NCBI GenBank assembly: GCA_018267215.1
Contig: JAFDYX010000031.1
Coordinates: forward strand, 1 to 64,000
DNA from: Bacteroidota bacterium
GTDB lineage: Bacteria > Bacteroidota > Bacteroidia > Cytophagales > Cyclobacteriaceae
Direction of reading: 5' to 3'
DNA length: 64,000 bases
The position numbers and the translations under genes were made by a program. This document shows, in pieces, positions 1-9,320 of the stretch; position 1 is the first letter of the stretch; every line of letters starts with the position of its first letter. Below the pieces are notes generated by a model. The model made no database searches, was not told the DNA's origin, and worked only from the letters and a program-made list of their open reading frames with translations.

Positions 1-123
1 CGTCCCTAATCCACAACCAATATCTACTACACTTTTGGGGTTTAAAAGCTTAATGATCACAGGAATAATAATGTTCGGATCTTTTAAGTTGTGAACATTT
101 TCTTCGTGTATGTATTTATTCAT
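1..123 (-). CDS. SAM-dependent methyltransferase, N-terminal part (runs off window)
   Basis: Reading leftward from an ATG at 123-121 gives 41 codons without a stop before the window edge. The end of this stretch holds the class I methyltransferase motif I (VVDIGCGLGT), which binds S-adenosylmethionine. Its N-terminal helix region resembles small methyltransferases often found in polysaccharide loci. It is divergent from the glycosyltransferase cluster that follows, so it probably belongs to the same surface-glycan island. The substrate cannot be told from this fragment. Confidence 0.7.
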   Translation of the reverse strand, partial: MNKYIHEENVHNLKDPNIIIPVIIKLLNPKSVVDIGCGLGT

Positions 124-130
124 TTGTTTC

Positions 131-138
131 TAATTTTG
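131..138 (+). promoter_or_regulatory. possible -7 element before the glycan cluster
   Basis: TAATTTTG fits the Bacteroidota -7 consensus TAnnTTTG. It would give a leader of about 145 nt before the GTG at 291. No good -33 TTTG is seen and the region is AT-rich, so the match may be chance. Confidence 0.3.
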
Positions 139-290
139 TGTAATTTTTACTAATGTCACGGCATATTTGAAGTGCTGGGATTAGGATTTTATGTGAATAA
201 ATATAGGCTAAATGAAAGATATTGAGTGGCACTGATGGGAGACCAAAATGTATATCAAAGGTATCATTTACAGAACCAAATAACTAATTA

Positions 291-1310
291 GTGAAGCTCA
301 TTATAGTCGGCTCAGATAAAATATACGCTATCGAAAATTTTTATGTGTATCACCTAAAAAATTTTGGTGTACAGGTGTCTCGTTATGCAGCCCAAAGTTT
401 GTTTTATGACTATTACACGAAAAGCATTGCTAACAAAGTCTTTTTTAAACTTGGTGTTTCGACCATACACCGCCACCTCAACCGCCAACTGCTGGAAAGG
501 GTAGAAGCTGAGCGGCCTGATGTAGTATGGATTTTTAAGGGAATGGAAATTTTTCCGGAAACATTAAAACTGCTGCGCGAAAAAAAAATAAAATTAGTCA
601 ATTACAACCCCGATAACCCGTTTCTTTTCAGCGGAAAGGGGAGTGGAAATAAAAACATCACACGTTCCATCAGTTTATACGATCTGCACTTTACGTACAA
701 TCGCGAAATCCAACATCGCTTAGAAAAGGATTATAAACAGCAAACTGCCTACCTTCCATTCGGCTATGAAATTGCTGACAGTTTGATGGAAGAATTGGAG
801 ACAACAACAGAAATTGTAGAAGCTTGCTTCATCGGCAACCCCGATGCCAACCGGGCATCATTCATTCAGCAGTTATTAGCGAAAGGAGCAAAAATCAATT
901 TGCACGGCAATTTCTGGCAGCGGTACATTCAGCATCCCCATGCGGTAGTTCACCCACCCGCCTATGCTGACGACCAGTGGCGGGTATTGAGGAAATATCG
1001 CGTTCAATTAAACATGATGCGCATCCACAACCCGCAGTCGCACAACATGCGCACGTTTGAAATACCCGGAGCCGGAGGTATCATGCTGGCAACTTCTACC
1101 CCTGAACATCACTCATTTTTTACGGAAGGAAAAGAATCTTTTTTCTACCGCGATGCGGAAGAATGTTTTGCTAAATTGTCTTCGTTGCTGTCGCTGCCGG
1201 CAGAAGAGGCAAATGTTATGCGTAATGCTGCCCGTGCCAGGTCTGTAGCTTCAGGTTATGATTACCAAAGCCGCGCCCGGTTGGCATTACAGGAAATAGA
1301 AAAATTGTGA
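291..1310 (+). CDS. CgeB-like glycosyltransferase
   Basis: The 339-residue cytosolic protein has the two-part layout of CgeB/DUF3880 glycosyltransferases. The N-terminal half contains the segment PDVVWIFKGMEIFPE (about 75-90) followed by VNYNPDNPF. The C-terminal half carries the family block with LNMMR, HN, NMRTFEIPGAGG (about 238-266), typical of Glyco_trans_1_2 domains that bind the nucleotide-sugar donor. The start is GTG; no ATG lies near it. Its stop overlaps the GTG of the next gene by 4 nt, so the two are probably translated together. It likely adds one sugar to the surface glycan built by this locus; donor and acceptor are unknown. Confidence 0.75.
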   Translation: MKLIIVGSDKIYAIENFYVYHLKNFGVQVSRYAAQSLFYDYYTKSIANKVFFKLGVSTIHRHLNRQLLERVEAERPDVVWIFKGMEIFPETLKLLREKKIKLVNYNPDNPFLFSGKGSGNKNITRSISLYDLHFTYNREIQHRLEKDYKQQTAYLPFGYEIADSLMEELETTTEIVEACFIGNPDANRASFIQQLLAKGAKINLHGNFWQRYIQHPHAVVHPPAYADDQWRVLRKYRVQLNMMRIHNPQSHNMRTFEIPGAGGIMLATSTPEHHSFFTEGKESFFYRDAEECFAKLSSLLSLPAEEANVMRNAARARSVASGYDYQSRARLALQEIEKL

Positions 1311-2422
1311 AGAAATTAGTGATCCTGCACTTCGGCCCATTAGAGTGGTATCCTCCCGTACAAAATGTAGTGCAAGTATTGGCGGGCGAGCCATTCTTCG
1401 ATCGCATCGTAGTCATAACTACCCATAGCCAATCTTATCTTCCGTTATTTTCATTGTCATCGGAGCGGGTGGTTATTCATCGGCTGGGGTATTCCGGAGG
1501 GCGGATGAATAAACTAAAACGCTTATTTTATTACGGATGGTTTTATCTGGTTAGCCTGTGGTTGCTACTGAAAACCAGACCGGCTCAGGTTCTCTATTTT
1601 GAAACCCTTTCCTCGTGGCCTGCCTATATCTACAAACGCTTTTTTTTTCGCAACTGCCGCATATTTATTCATTACCATGAGTATGTAACACCCCAGGAAT
1701 ATAATAGGGGCATGAAATTGCTCAGTTATTTTCACCGCTTAGAACAATGGCTTTATCCGCAGGCCGTGTGGGTATCGCACACCAACACAGACCGGATGAA
1801 TTTTTTTAAACAAGATATAGCCCCGGTGAAAATCGGACAGTCTAATATTCTGCCCAACTATCCGCCTAAAAGTTGGCTGTCACCGCCCAGAGAAACAGGC
1901 AGGCCGCTGAAGTTTGTCTATGTAGGTGCCTTGAGCCTCGACACGATGTTTACCCGCGAGTTTGCCCGGTGGGTTGTTCGATGGAAAGACCAGGTACAAT
2001 GGGACATCTACAGTTATAATAAGAGTGCAGATATTGACGGCTATTTCCGGCAACTGAATGCGGTTAATATTTCGTTACTGCCCGGGGTATCCTATCAAAG
2101 CCTTCCGGCTATTCTGATAAAGTATGACGTGGGAGTTATTCTTTACAATGGCCATATTGCCAATTATGTGTACAATGTACCCAACAAACTTTTTGAATAT
2201 GTGGCTTGTGGACTTGATGTTTGGTTTCCGCAGCAGTTGGTAAGTACGTTGCCTTACCAAACTCAGAGCAGCTACCCTCAAATTATTCCGTTAGATTTTC
2301 TGTCCTTGGATGAAATAGATCCGCAAAAACTAAGCAACCGGCAAGGCCTTTCTTCTCGGCAAGATTATTATTTTTGCGAAGAAGCCATTAAACCGTTAAT
2401 TCAAAAACTAATCTCAGCGTGA
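1307..2422 (+). CDS. glycosyltransferase, GT-B fold
   Basis: A 371-residue protein starting with a GTG inside the overlap GTGA with the upstream gene. The N-terminal part has no obvious signal peptide. Residues about 285-305 read DVGVILYNG and then PNKLFEYVACG, the usual GT4-type block in which the acidic residue contacts the nucleotide sugar. A strongly hydrophobic patch near residues 70-90 (FYYGWFYLVSLWLLL) suggests association with the inner membrane. It sits second in a run of glycosyltransferases and probably extends the same repeat unit. Sugar specificity is not readable. Confidence 0.75.
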   Translation: MKKLVILHFGPLEWYPPVQNVVQVLAGEPFFDRIVVITTHSQSYLPLFSLSSERVVIHRLGYSGGRMNKLKRLFYYGWFYLVSLWLLLKTRPAQVLYFETLSSWPAYIYKRFFFRNCRIFIHYHEYVTPQEYNRGMKLLSYFHRLEQWLYPQAVWVSHTNTDRMNFFKQDIAPVKIGQSNILPNYPPKSWLSPPRETGRPLKFVYVGALSLDTMFTREFARWVVRWKDQVQWDIYSYNKSADIDGYFRQLNAVNISLLPGVSYQSLPAILIKYDVGVILYNGHIANYVYNVPNKLFEYVACGLDVWFPQQLVSTLPYQTQSSYPQIIPLDFLSLDEIDPQKLSNRQGLSSRQDYYFCEEAIKPLIQKLISA

Positions 2423-2464
2423 TAGCTAATCTTTTACGTGCATTACCTCCCTTATTAACTTGAA

Positions 2465-3469
2465 ATGAAAGTTGTTTTTTTTCAACGAAAACCTCGCCCA
2501 GACTACAATTTTAGCGTAGAGAATTTGTTCCATGAGGTTAGGAAAGAGTTGCCTCCTCTTATTCAACAAAAGGTTAAGATATTATCATTTTTCAGCAATG
2601 GATTTTTTAAAAGAGTTTATATTTCATTAGAAGCCATGTTCAGCCAAGGAGACATAAACCACGTTACAGGAGACATAAATTTTATTGCAATATTTTTAAA
2701 AAGAAAAAAAACCGTATTGACAATACTTGATTTAGGCTTCATGGATCAACGCGTTGGTGTATCCAGATTTTTGTTGAAATTGTTTTGGATAACGTTACCC
2801 TCTAAGAGAGCAGAAGTGATCACAACAATTTCGATAGCTACCAAAAATGAATTGCTTCGCTATGTTAATGTACCACCATCTAAAATCAAAGTGGTATATG
2901 TACCGCTAATTTCAGGTTTTTTTAAAAATTCAAAATCATTTAATAAGGATAAGCCAGTAATTCTTCAGATAGGTACAAAGGATAATAAAAATGTTTTCAG
3001 GTTAGCAAAAGCCTTAAAAGGTCTGAAATGCCACCTTTGTATTATCGGTGATATTTCTATAGAACTTTTATTAGAATTAAGAAATAATACTATTGAGTAT
3101 AGCTCCTTCAAAAACCTTTCTAACCAAGAAGTCTATGAAAAATATGTTGCAGCAGATGTAGTATCCTTTGTTTCTACCGTAGAAGGTTTTGGTATGCCCA
3201 TCGTTGAAGCTAACGCGGTGGGCAGGGTGGTAGTTACCAGCAATATTTCTTCGATGCCTGAGGTGGCAGGAAATGCAGCACACTTGGTTGATCCATTTGA
3301 TATAGAGTCTATCCGATCGGGTGTAGAAAGAGTAATTGAAGACGATTTATACCGCGATCAGTTGATCAGTAACGGATTTGAAAACACCAAGCGATTTAAT
3401 GCGACAACAATTGCCAGACGGTATGCCGAGATTTATGATAGCTTGCTGGCAAACCGGAAAATATCATGA
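2465..3469 (+). CDS. GT4-family glycosyltransferase, AT-rich 5' two-thirds
   Basis: The 334-residue product has a clear GT4 C-terminal block EGFGMPIVEANAVG (about 240-253), followed by SSMPEVAGNAAHLVDPFD, as in mannosyl- and rhamnosyltransferases. The start ATG lies 42 nt after the preceding stop; the stop overlaps the polymerase start as ATGA. Base composition is odd. Several 60-nt lines between 2581 and 3120 have only about 23-35 percent G+C, whereas the line at 3181 is about 55 percent and neighbours are around 40-45. This suggests the first 700 nt have a different origin from the donor-binding end. Confidence 0.8.
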   Translation: MKVVFFQRKPRPDYNFSVENLFHEVRKELPPLIQQKVKILSFFSNGFFKRVYISLEAMFSQGDINHVTGDINFIAIFLKRKKTVLTILDLGFMDQRVGVSRFLLKLFWITLPSKRAEVITTISIATKNELLRYVNVPPSKIKVVYVPLISGFFKNSKSFNKDKPVILQIGTKDNKNVFRLAKALKGLKCHLCIIGDISIELLLELRNNTIEYSSFKNLSNQEVYEKYVAADVVSFVSTVEGFGMPIVEANAVGRVVVTSNISSMPEVAGNAAHLVDPFDIESIRSGVERVIEDDLYRDQLISNGFENTKRFNATTIARRYAEIYDSLLANRKIS

Positions 3470-4731
3470 TACTCTTTTTAATATTTGCTATTTTCTTTGC
3501 TTTCTATTTTTTGCTGATACGAAACGCCCATCATTTTTTGCCCATTGTCTATCTGTTTTTTTTTACATACTACATACAATATATTTTTTCTGTTTACCTG
3601 ATCTACAATGTTTACCCAAGTCTGGAAAACCAGATGCCCATTCCACAGGAAGAATTGTTTCAATATTTGATCCCGGCTATTGCTGTTTTCTTTGGAGGAG
3701 CATGGCTATTTAAAAAAGATATAGACCTGTCAGGTTATTTGTATAAAATTAAACCCGAAGAGGCCACCCGGTTAGGCCATTTGCTATTAGCCATTTCTAT
3801 TGCAATGGATATTCTTTCCTCCGTTTTCCCAGTGGTTGGCTCTATCGTATCGTTTACCAACTATTTAAAATATGCGGCCTTTATGTGCTATGTTTTTGCT
3901 TTAACGCCCCTCAATCTATTTATCATGTTTTTGATTTTTCTGAATTTGCTGCGCGATGCGCTGGCAGGCGGCATATTCGTAGATTTTTTTATGTGGTGTA
4001 CACTTTTCTTTTTGTTGTTTGCTTTCCGGTTTCAGTTCTCAGTTGTAAGGCGTTCATTTTTTTTAATACTGGCCGTGCCGGTTTTAATTTTAATTCAGTC
4101 AATTAAACAAGAGTACCGTTATTATACCAATAGTGGCAAGAAAGAGCAGGGATTAGGAACACTGACAGAATTAGTATTAAAAAAACAGGAAAAAGAAAAC
4201 AGCCCCTTTGCTGAGTCATCGGGTGTGGTGAATACGGTAGCCCGCCTAAACCAGGGCTGGCATGTGGCCAAAGTGATGAAGCACGTGCCCAGCAAAGTAC
4301 CTTTCTCTAACGGCAGCGATTTATTGTCTGATTTAAAGGGAGTCATCCTTCCCCGGATTTTATTTCCAGAGAAAAAAATTGCCGGAGACCATTCTAAATT
4401 TGAACATTTTACCGGCCATATTTTACACAATAATACTTCCATGACCGTAGGCGTGTTGGGCGATTTTTACCTTAACTTCGGCTACACCGGGGCATTGGTA
4501 GGTCTTTTTATTACGGGGGCACTGTTGGCCAGAGCGCTTTATTGGTTTACCAAAAAATATGTTGTCACACAACCGCTCAACATTATTTGGATACCCGTAC
4601 TGTTTGGTTTCTGGATACGTGCCAACAACGATTTTTATGCGGTGATCAATAGCTTGTTTAAAGGGTTTCTTATTTTTTTGTTTGTACGCTTTTTGTATAA
4701 AATCCTGTGGCCTGAACCGGTACCCCGTTGA
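3466..4731 (+). CDS. Wzy-like polysaccharide polymerase (integral membrane)
   Basis: The 421-residue protein is dominated by hydrophobic segments, with about ten likely membrane helices, and a polar loop around residues 215-320. The loop contains PRILFPEKK and the following MTVGVLGDFYLNFGY block, a pattern seen in O-antigen/exopolysaccharide polymerases of Bacteroidota. It would join lipid-linked repeat units at the periplasmic side of the inner membrane. It is coupled by 4-nt overlaps to glycosyltransferases on both sides (ATGA at the start, TTGA at the end). No Wzx flippase is visible in the window. Confidence 0.7.
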   Translation: MILFLIFAIFFAFYFLLIRNAHHFLPIVYLFFFTYYIQYIFSVYLIYNVYPSLENQMPIPQEELFQYLIPAIAVFFGGAWLFKKDIDLSGYLYKIKPEEATRLGHLLLAISIAMDILSSVFPVVGSIVSFTNYLKYAAFMCYVFALTPLNLFIMFLIFLNLLRDALAGGIFVDFFMWCTLFFLLFAFRFQFSVVRRSFFLILAVPVLILIQSIKQEYRYYTNSGKKEQGLGTLTELVLKKQEKENSPFAESSGVVNTVARLNQGWHVAKVMKHVPSKVPFSNGSDLLSDLKGVILPRILFPEKKIAGDHSKFEHFTGHILHNNTSMTVGVLGDFYLNFGYTGALVGLFITGALLARALYWFTKKYVVTQPLNIIWIPVLFGFWIRANNDFYAVINSLFKGFLIFLFVRFLYKILWPEPVPR

Positions 4732-5852
4732 AAAAAAAAATAATTTTTCTTTATCCTTACTATTGGCCGCACTACCAGGCGGGCGGCCCGGTGCAGTCGT
4801 TATATAACCTGACCGGCATATTAAAAGATGAGGTAGATCTATTTTTTTTATCGAAGGCCACCGATTGCGATGGTTCACCCATAAAAGATTTGCCTATAAA
4901 CAAATGGGTAGAGGGGTCTCAGGGAGAGCATATACTTTACAAGAAACATATTACCCCGGCATCCATTTTTAAGTTATTGAAAAACGAAAAACCCGATGCG
5001 GTATTTATCAACGGTATTTTCAATGCGTCCACTACATTGCCGGGAATATTTTTTGCGCGGCTTCTTGGTATAAAAATATTTTTTTCTCCCCGCGGTATGC
5101 TGCAGGCATGGGGGCTTGCCAGAAGGAAACAAGCCAAACGGCTCTATCTTTTATTGATCCGATGGATGCTCCCCAAATCTGCCGAGTGGCACGCCACGGA
5201 TGAGAAGGAAGCACAAGACATTGGTAAGATTTTCGGCACACAGCGCGCAATCCACATTGCTTCCAATGTACCCAGAAAGGTAGCGCCTTATCAGCCACTC
5301 AGCTGGGTTAGCCGTAACGAAAAAATCAAACTTGTTTTTTTATCGTTGATCAATCCCAATAAGAACCTGCATGAGCTGATAGATGCCGTTACTTCTTTTT
5401 CCGATACTTTTACACTCAATATTTGGGGACCTGTGGCAGACGAAACGTATTGGCAGACTTGTCTGGGAAAAATGAACAGAGCAAAAAATATAACCTACCA
5501 AGGTGCCGTACCTCCCTGGCAAGTGCAGGAGTTGCTGGGGCAATATCATTTTTTTGTGCTGCCCACCCAAGGCGAAAATTTTGGCCATGCTATTTTTGAT
5601 GCGTTGTCGTCCAGTGTGCCAGTCATCATTTCTAAAAATACACCGTGGGCTGCTGTGGAAGAAAAGGGAGCAGGTTTCTATTTGAACATCGGAGATCAGC
5701 TACCGGATCAGTTGAAGCAACTTTTTCATCGCGTACAAGAATTGACTGACTCCGAATATGATCAGTTCAGGAAGTCTGCCCATGTTTATGCCGCTCAATA
5801 TGAGGACTCAACTGATTTTTTAAATCAGTATAGATTTATGCTGGAGCAATGA
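4728..5852 (+). CDS. GT4-family glycosyltransferase (TTG start)
   Basis: A 374-residue protein beginning with YPYYWPHYQAGGPVQS, the glycine-rich N-terminal loop of GT4 enzymes that expect a sugar-lipid acceptor. The C-terminal donor site PTQGENFGHAIFDAL (about 279-293) has the expected Glu. The only credible start is TTG at 4728, which forms a TTGA overlap with the polymerase stop; the next Met is more than 100 residues in. It is likely cytosolic, working at the inner membrane on the same glycan. Confidence 0.8.
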   Translation: MKKKIIFLYPYYWPHYQAGGPVQSLYNLTGILKDEVDLFFLSKATDCDGSPIKDLPINKWVEGSQGEHILYKKHITPASIFKLLKNEKPDAVFINGIFNASTTLPGIFFARLLGIKIFFSPRGMLQAWGLARRKQAKRLYLLLIRWMLPKSAEWHATDEKEAQDIGKIFGTQRAIHIASNVPRKVAPYQPLSWVSRNEKIKLVFLSLINPNKNLHELIDAVTSFSDTFTLNIWGPVADETYWQTCLGKMNRAKNITYQGAVPPWQVQELLGQYHFFVLPTQGENFGHAIFDALSSSVPVIISKNTPWAAVEEKGAGFYLNIGDQLPDQLKQLFHRVQELTDSEYDQFRKSAHVYAAQYEDSTDFLNQYRFMLEQ

Positions 5853-5904
5853 CATTTGATTTTTTGCCCCTAAATTCGTGGCAAATTATTTAAGTAGTGT
5901 AACC

Positions 5905-7629
5905 ATGTTCATCCTCGGCCTCAACGCTCACCATGCTGATTCTTCTGCTGCCATTTTTAAAGACGGGGTGCTGCTGGCGGCTGCCGAAGAGGAGCGCTTT
6001 CTCCGCATCAAACACTGGGCGGGTTTTCCGGCTGAGGCTGTCAAATTTTGTTTGCAAGAAGCAGGCATTACTTTACAAGAAGTAGATCATATCACTATCG
6101 GGCGCGATGCCAAAGCCAAATTCTGGAACAAGGTGAAGTTTGTACTCTCCAACGCTCACAAAAAAAATCCGCTGTTGTTGGATCGTCTTAAAAACTCAAA
6201 AAAAATTATCAGTATCGAAAGCGAACTGGCGGCCATCAGTGGTTTAAACGAGCGCGCTATCAAACCTAAGGTTATCCATGTAGAGCATCACCGCAGCCAT
6301 CTGGCATCAGCTTTTTTTGCCAGCCCTTTTGAGGAGGCAGCCATTTTATCTATTGACGGCTCGGGCGATTTTACCACCACCATGCTGGCTACCGGAAAAG
6401 GCAACCAGATTACCGTCCTCGGCTCTGTAGATTTTCCTGTGTCTGTCGGGTTGTTTTACACCGCCTTCACGCAATATCTGGGCTTCCCACACTATGGAGA
6501 CGAATATAAAGTGATGGGCTTGGCGCCTTATGGAAAACCTGTGTTTGCAGAAGAAGTGAGAAAAATTTTTCAGTTCCGGCCTGACGGTTTGTTTTCCTGG
6601 GATGCGGGTTATTTTGCCAACCCCACTGAAATAAAATTAGATTACACCACTCACGTACCTACCATTTCTACTTTGTATGGTGAAAAAATTTTAAAGACGT
6701 TTGGCCCTGCCCGCCAGGCAGGAGAGGAACTGACCCAACGCCACAAAGATCTGGCTGCCAGCGTGCAAAAGGTTTGCGAAGAAATCATCTTTTATTTGCT
6801 TACCCATCTGCAACATACTACCGGACTAAAAAATGTTTGCATTGCAGGCGGTGTCGCGCAAAACTCCGTAGCCAACGGCAAGATTTTAGAGAAAACAAAA
6901 TTTGAGAATTTATACATCCCCTCGGCAGGGCACGATGCGGGCATCAGCATGGGCAGTGCGTTGTATGCTTACAATCATATTTTAAAACACAAGCGGTCGC
7001 CAGCTATTTACAGTGCTTACACAGGCAGTCAGTTTTCTAATGAAACTATTGAAATACTGTTGCGCGCGAAAAAAATACAATACAAGCGGATGGACGACTC
7101 TGTTCTGTACGATTATGTAACTGACAAACTAATTCAACCGGGTGTGGTAGGTTGGTTTAGTGGGCGTGCCGAGTTTGGGCCGCGCGCATTGGGGGCGCGA
7201 TCTATTTTAGCCGACCCGCGAAATCCTCAGGCCAAAGAACTGCTCAATTCAAAAATTAAAAGACGCGAAAGTTTCCGTCCGTTTGCGCCATCTATTTTGA
7301 AAGAATATACAGCCGACTATTTTGAAAAAGTAGAAGACGTGCCTTTTATGGAGAAAGTCTTTCCGATAAAAAAAGAAAAACGTGCGTCCATTCCGGCTGT
7401 AACGCACGTGGACGGAACAGGACGCCTGCAAACAGTGATGAAAGATATTTCGCCCCGTTATTATGCGCTGATTGATAAATTTCGTGAGAAGACCGGAGTG
7501 CCTATTTTACTTAACACTTCATTTAACGAAAACGAGCCGATCGTTAACACACCTGCTGAAGCTTTAGATTGTTTTTTGCGTACCAATATGGATATGCTGG
7601 TGCTGGAAAATTGTGTGATCGAGCGATGA
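5905..7629 (+). CDS. carbamoyltransferase (NodU/CmcH family)
   Basis: The 574-residue protein transfers a carbamoyl group from carbamoyl phosphate to a sugar hydroxyl. The N-terminal Kae1-like domain shows the expected opening FILGLNAHHADSSAA, the metal-binding HHRSH segment and ILSIDGSGD. The nucleotide site GGVAQNSVANGK and the C-terminal block EFGPRALGARSILADPR are intact. I chose ATG 5905, because family members start two or three residues before ILG; an upstream GTG at 5878 would add nine unrelated residues. It follows the glycosyltransferases by about 50 nt and overlaps the next gene by ATGA. It probably decorates one sugar of the surface polysaccharide. Confidence 0.9.
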   Translation: MFILGLNAHHADSSAAIFKDGVLLAAAEEERFLRIKHWAGFPAEAVKFCLQEAGITLQEVDHITIGRDAKAKFWNKVKFVLSNAHKKNPLLLDRLKNSKKIISIESELAAISGLNERAIKPKVIHVEHHRSHLASAFFASPFEEAAILSIDGSGDFTTTMLATGKGNQITVLGSVDFPVSVGLFYTAFTQYLGFPHYGDEYKVMGLAPYGKPVFAEEVRKIFQFRPDGLFSWDAGYFANPTEIKLDYTTHVPTISTLYGEKILKTFGPARQAGEELTQRHKDLAASVQKVCEEIIFYLLTHLQHTTGLKNVCIAGGVAQNSVANGKILEKTKFENLYIPSAGHDAGISMGSALYAYNHILKHKRSPAIYSAYTGSQFSNETIEILLRAKKIQYKRMDDSVLYDYVTDKLIQPGVVGWFSGRAEFGPRALGARSILADPRNPQAKELLNSKIKRRESFRPFAPSILKEYTADYFEKVEDVPFMEKVFPIKKEKRASIPAVTHVDGTGRLQTVMKDISPRYYALIDKFREKTGVPILLNTSFNENEPIVNTPAEALDCFLRTNMDMLVLENCVIER

Positions 7630-8369
7630 AGATTTCTATTCTTACGGTTTCATTCAATTCTGCACGCACGATTCAATCTACATTCGATTCCATCCGCACA
7701 CAAACCTATCGCGACATCGAGTACATCGTGGTAGATGGAAACTCTACCGATGGCACAGGTAAATTAATTGAAGCTAATCAAGACATCATTTCTAAAAAAA
7801 TGATAGAAGCAGATCAGGGCATTTATGATGCGATGAACAAAGCCATCGGGCTGGCTTCCGGAGAAGTGGTAGGTATTTTAAATTCGGATGATTTTTATGC
7901 AGATGAAACCATCCTTTCGCAAGTGATGGATGTTTTTAAAGATGACTCGGTAGATGCCGTTTTCGGAGATTTGGTATTTGTTGATCCGGCCAACACATCG
8001 AAAGTTGTGCGCACCTATTCTTCGGCTCTTTGGAATCCGAAAAAATTTGCCTGGGGATTTATGCCGGCACATCCTACTTTTTTTGTCAGGAGAAAATATT
8101 ATGAGCAGTATGGTGTGTTTAAAACAGATTACAAAATTGCCGCAGACTACGAGTTGCTTATCCGTTTTTTGGCAGTGCATCAATTAAAGTATCAATATCT
8201 TCCGATGAAAATGGTGGTGATGCGCAAAGGGGGAGTGAGTTCAAAAAATTTAAAAAGCAATATTATTTTGAATCAGGAAATCATGCGCGCCTGTCGCGAA
8301 AACGGTATCTACACGAATGCGGTGATGGTGTACAGCAAATATTTCAGAAAATTGTTTGAGCTTTTTTGA
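7626..8369 (+). CDS. GT2-family glycosyltransferase (WcaA/WcaE-like)
   Basis: The 247-residue protein has the GT-A fold signature. It opens ISILTVSFNSARTI, continues with the nucleotide-binding VVDGNSTDGT, and has the metal-binding NSDD at about residues 85-90. The segment HPTFFVRR and an acidic AADYELLIRF follow, as in single-domain WcaE-like enzymes of colanic-acid type clusters. There is no membrane helix. The start ATG 7626 overlaps the carbamoyltransferase stop by 4 nt; a longer reading upstream lies inside that gene and is not homologous. It likely adds a side or backbone sugar. Confidence 0.85.
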   Translation: MKISILTVSFNSARTIQSTFDSIRTQTYRDIEYIVVDGNSTDGTGKLIEANQDIISKKMIEADQGIYDAMNKAIGLASGEVVGILNSDDFYADETILSQVMDVFKDDSVDAVFGDLVFVDPANTSKVVRTYSSALWNPKKFAWGFMPAHPTFFVRRKYYEQYGVFKTDYKIAADYELLIRFLAVHQLKYQYLPMKMVVMRKGGVSSKNLKSNIILNQEIMRACRENGIYTNAVMVYSKYFRKLFELF

Positions 8370-8396
8370 AGGAGACAGCATAACTTACTTTAGATC

Positions 8397-9320
8397 GTGA
8401 AGACTATTCTCATCACCGGCATCAGCGGATTTGTAGGCAGTAACCTTACTTCTTATTTATGGCAGCATACCGATTACAAAATTTTGGGATCGAGCAGGCA
8501 CGAACATTTTTCTGTTCAGGGCAAAGAGATTGAAATCATAAAGAACGACAGTAAGCAGTGGAACGATCATCAGGTTGATGTAGTCATTCATCTGGCAGGC
8601 ATTGCCCACGACTTGTCTGGTAAATTTCAGACCGATGATTACGAGAGAGTGAATGTAGAAGGTACGCGCCAAGTGGTGGATGAATTTCTGCAATCTGCTG
8701 CGTCCGTTTTTATTTTTGTCAGTTCCATTAAAGCGGTGGCCGACCATTCGGTGGAGGTGCTGGATGAGTTGGTTGTTCCCAATCCAAAATCAGATTACGG
8801 CAAATCGAAATTAAAAGCAGAGCAATACATCGAATCCAGACTCAATAATTCAAAAAAAAGATTTTACATATTACGTCCTGCCATGATGCATGGTTCCGGC
8901 AATAAAGGGAATCTGAACTTACTTTATCGGTTTGTAAAGAAAGGATTTCCGTTTCCGTTTGGCAAGTTTCACAACCAGCGCTCTTTTCTTTCGATCGAAA
9001 ATTTTAGTTTTGTTGTTCGGGCATTGATGGAGAAGCCTGTCTTATCGGGAGTTTATCATGTAGCCGATGACGGAGCGCTATCTACTGGTGAGTTGTATGG
9101 ACTGATAGCCGACACGTTGGGTAAAAAGAAAAGAGTTTGGAATGTGCCGGGCGGCTTACTTAAATCATTGGCTGCTTTGTTGGGTAAAAAACAAATGGTT
9201 GATAAATTGACGGAGAGTATGATCGTTTCAAATAAAAAATTGTGTCAAACACTAGATACCCAATTACCGATTGAGATAAAGGAAGGATTGCAAAAGACCA
9301 TCCGCTCGTTCCATGGTTAG
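8397..9320 (+). CDS. NAD-dependent sugar epimerase/4-ketoreductase (extended SDR, WbpV-like)
   Basis: The 307-residue enzyme has the Rossmann loop TGISGFVGS near the N terminus, a HLAGIAHD segment and the catalytic YGKSK (Tyr-x-x-x-Lys) of extended short-chain dehydrogenases. It is directly followed, with an 8-nt overlap, by a WecA/WbpL-type transferase. In other bacteria that pairing (WbpV-WbpL, or Gne-type with WecA) makes and loads a HexNAc such as FucNAc or QuiNAc onto undecaprenyl phosphate. That assignment is inference from context. The start is GTG. A 27-nt gap separates it from the GT2 gene. Confidence 0.8.
   Translation: MKTILITGISGFVGSNLTSYLWQHTDYKILGSSRHEHFSVQGKEIEIIKNDSKQWNDHQVDVVIHLAGIAHDLSGKFQTDDYERVNVEGTRQVVDEFLQSAASVFIFVSSIKAVADHSVEVLDELVVPNPKSDYGKSKLKAEQYIESRLNNSKKRFYILRPAMMHGSGNKGNLNLLYRFVKKGFPFPFGKFHNQRSFLSIENFSFVVRALMEKPVLSGVYHVADDGALSTGELYGLIADTLGKKKRVWNVPGGLLKSLAALLGKKQMVDKLTESMIVSNKKLCQTLDTQLPIEIKEGLQKTIRSFHG

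Noticed and set aside
4423-4878. 151-codon open frame on the minus strand
   Set aside because: It lies opposite the polymerase and glycosyltransferase genes, which have clear homology; composition is that of an antisense frame.
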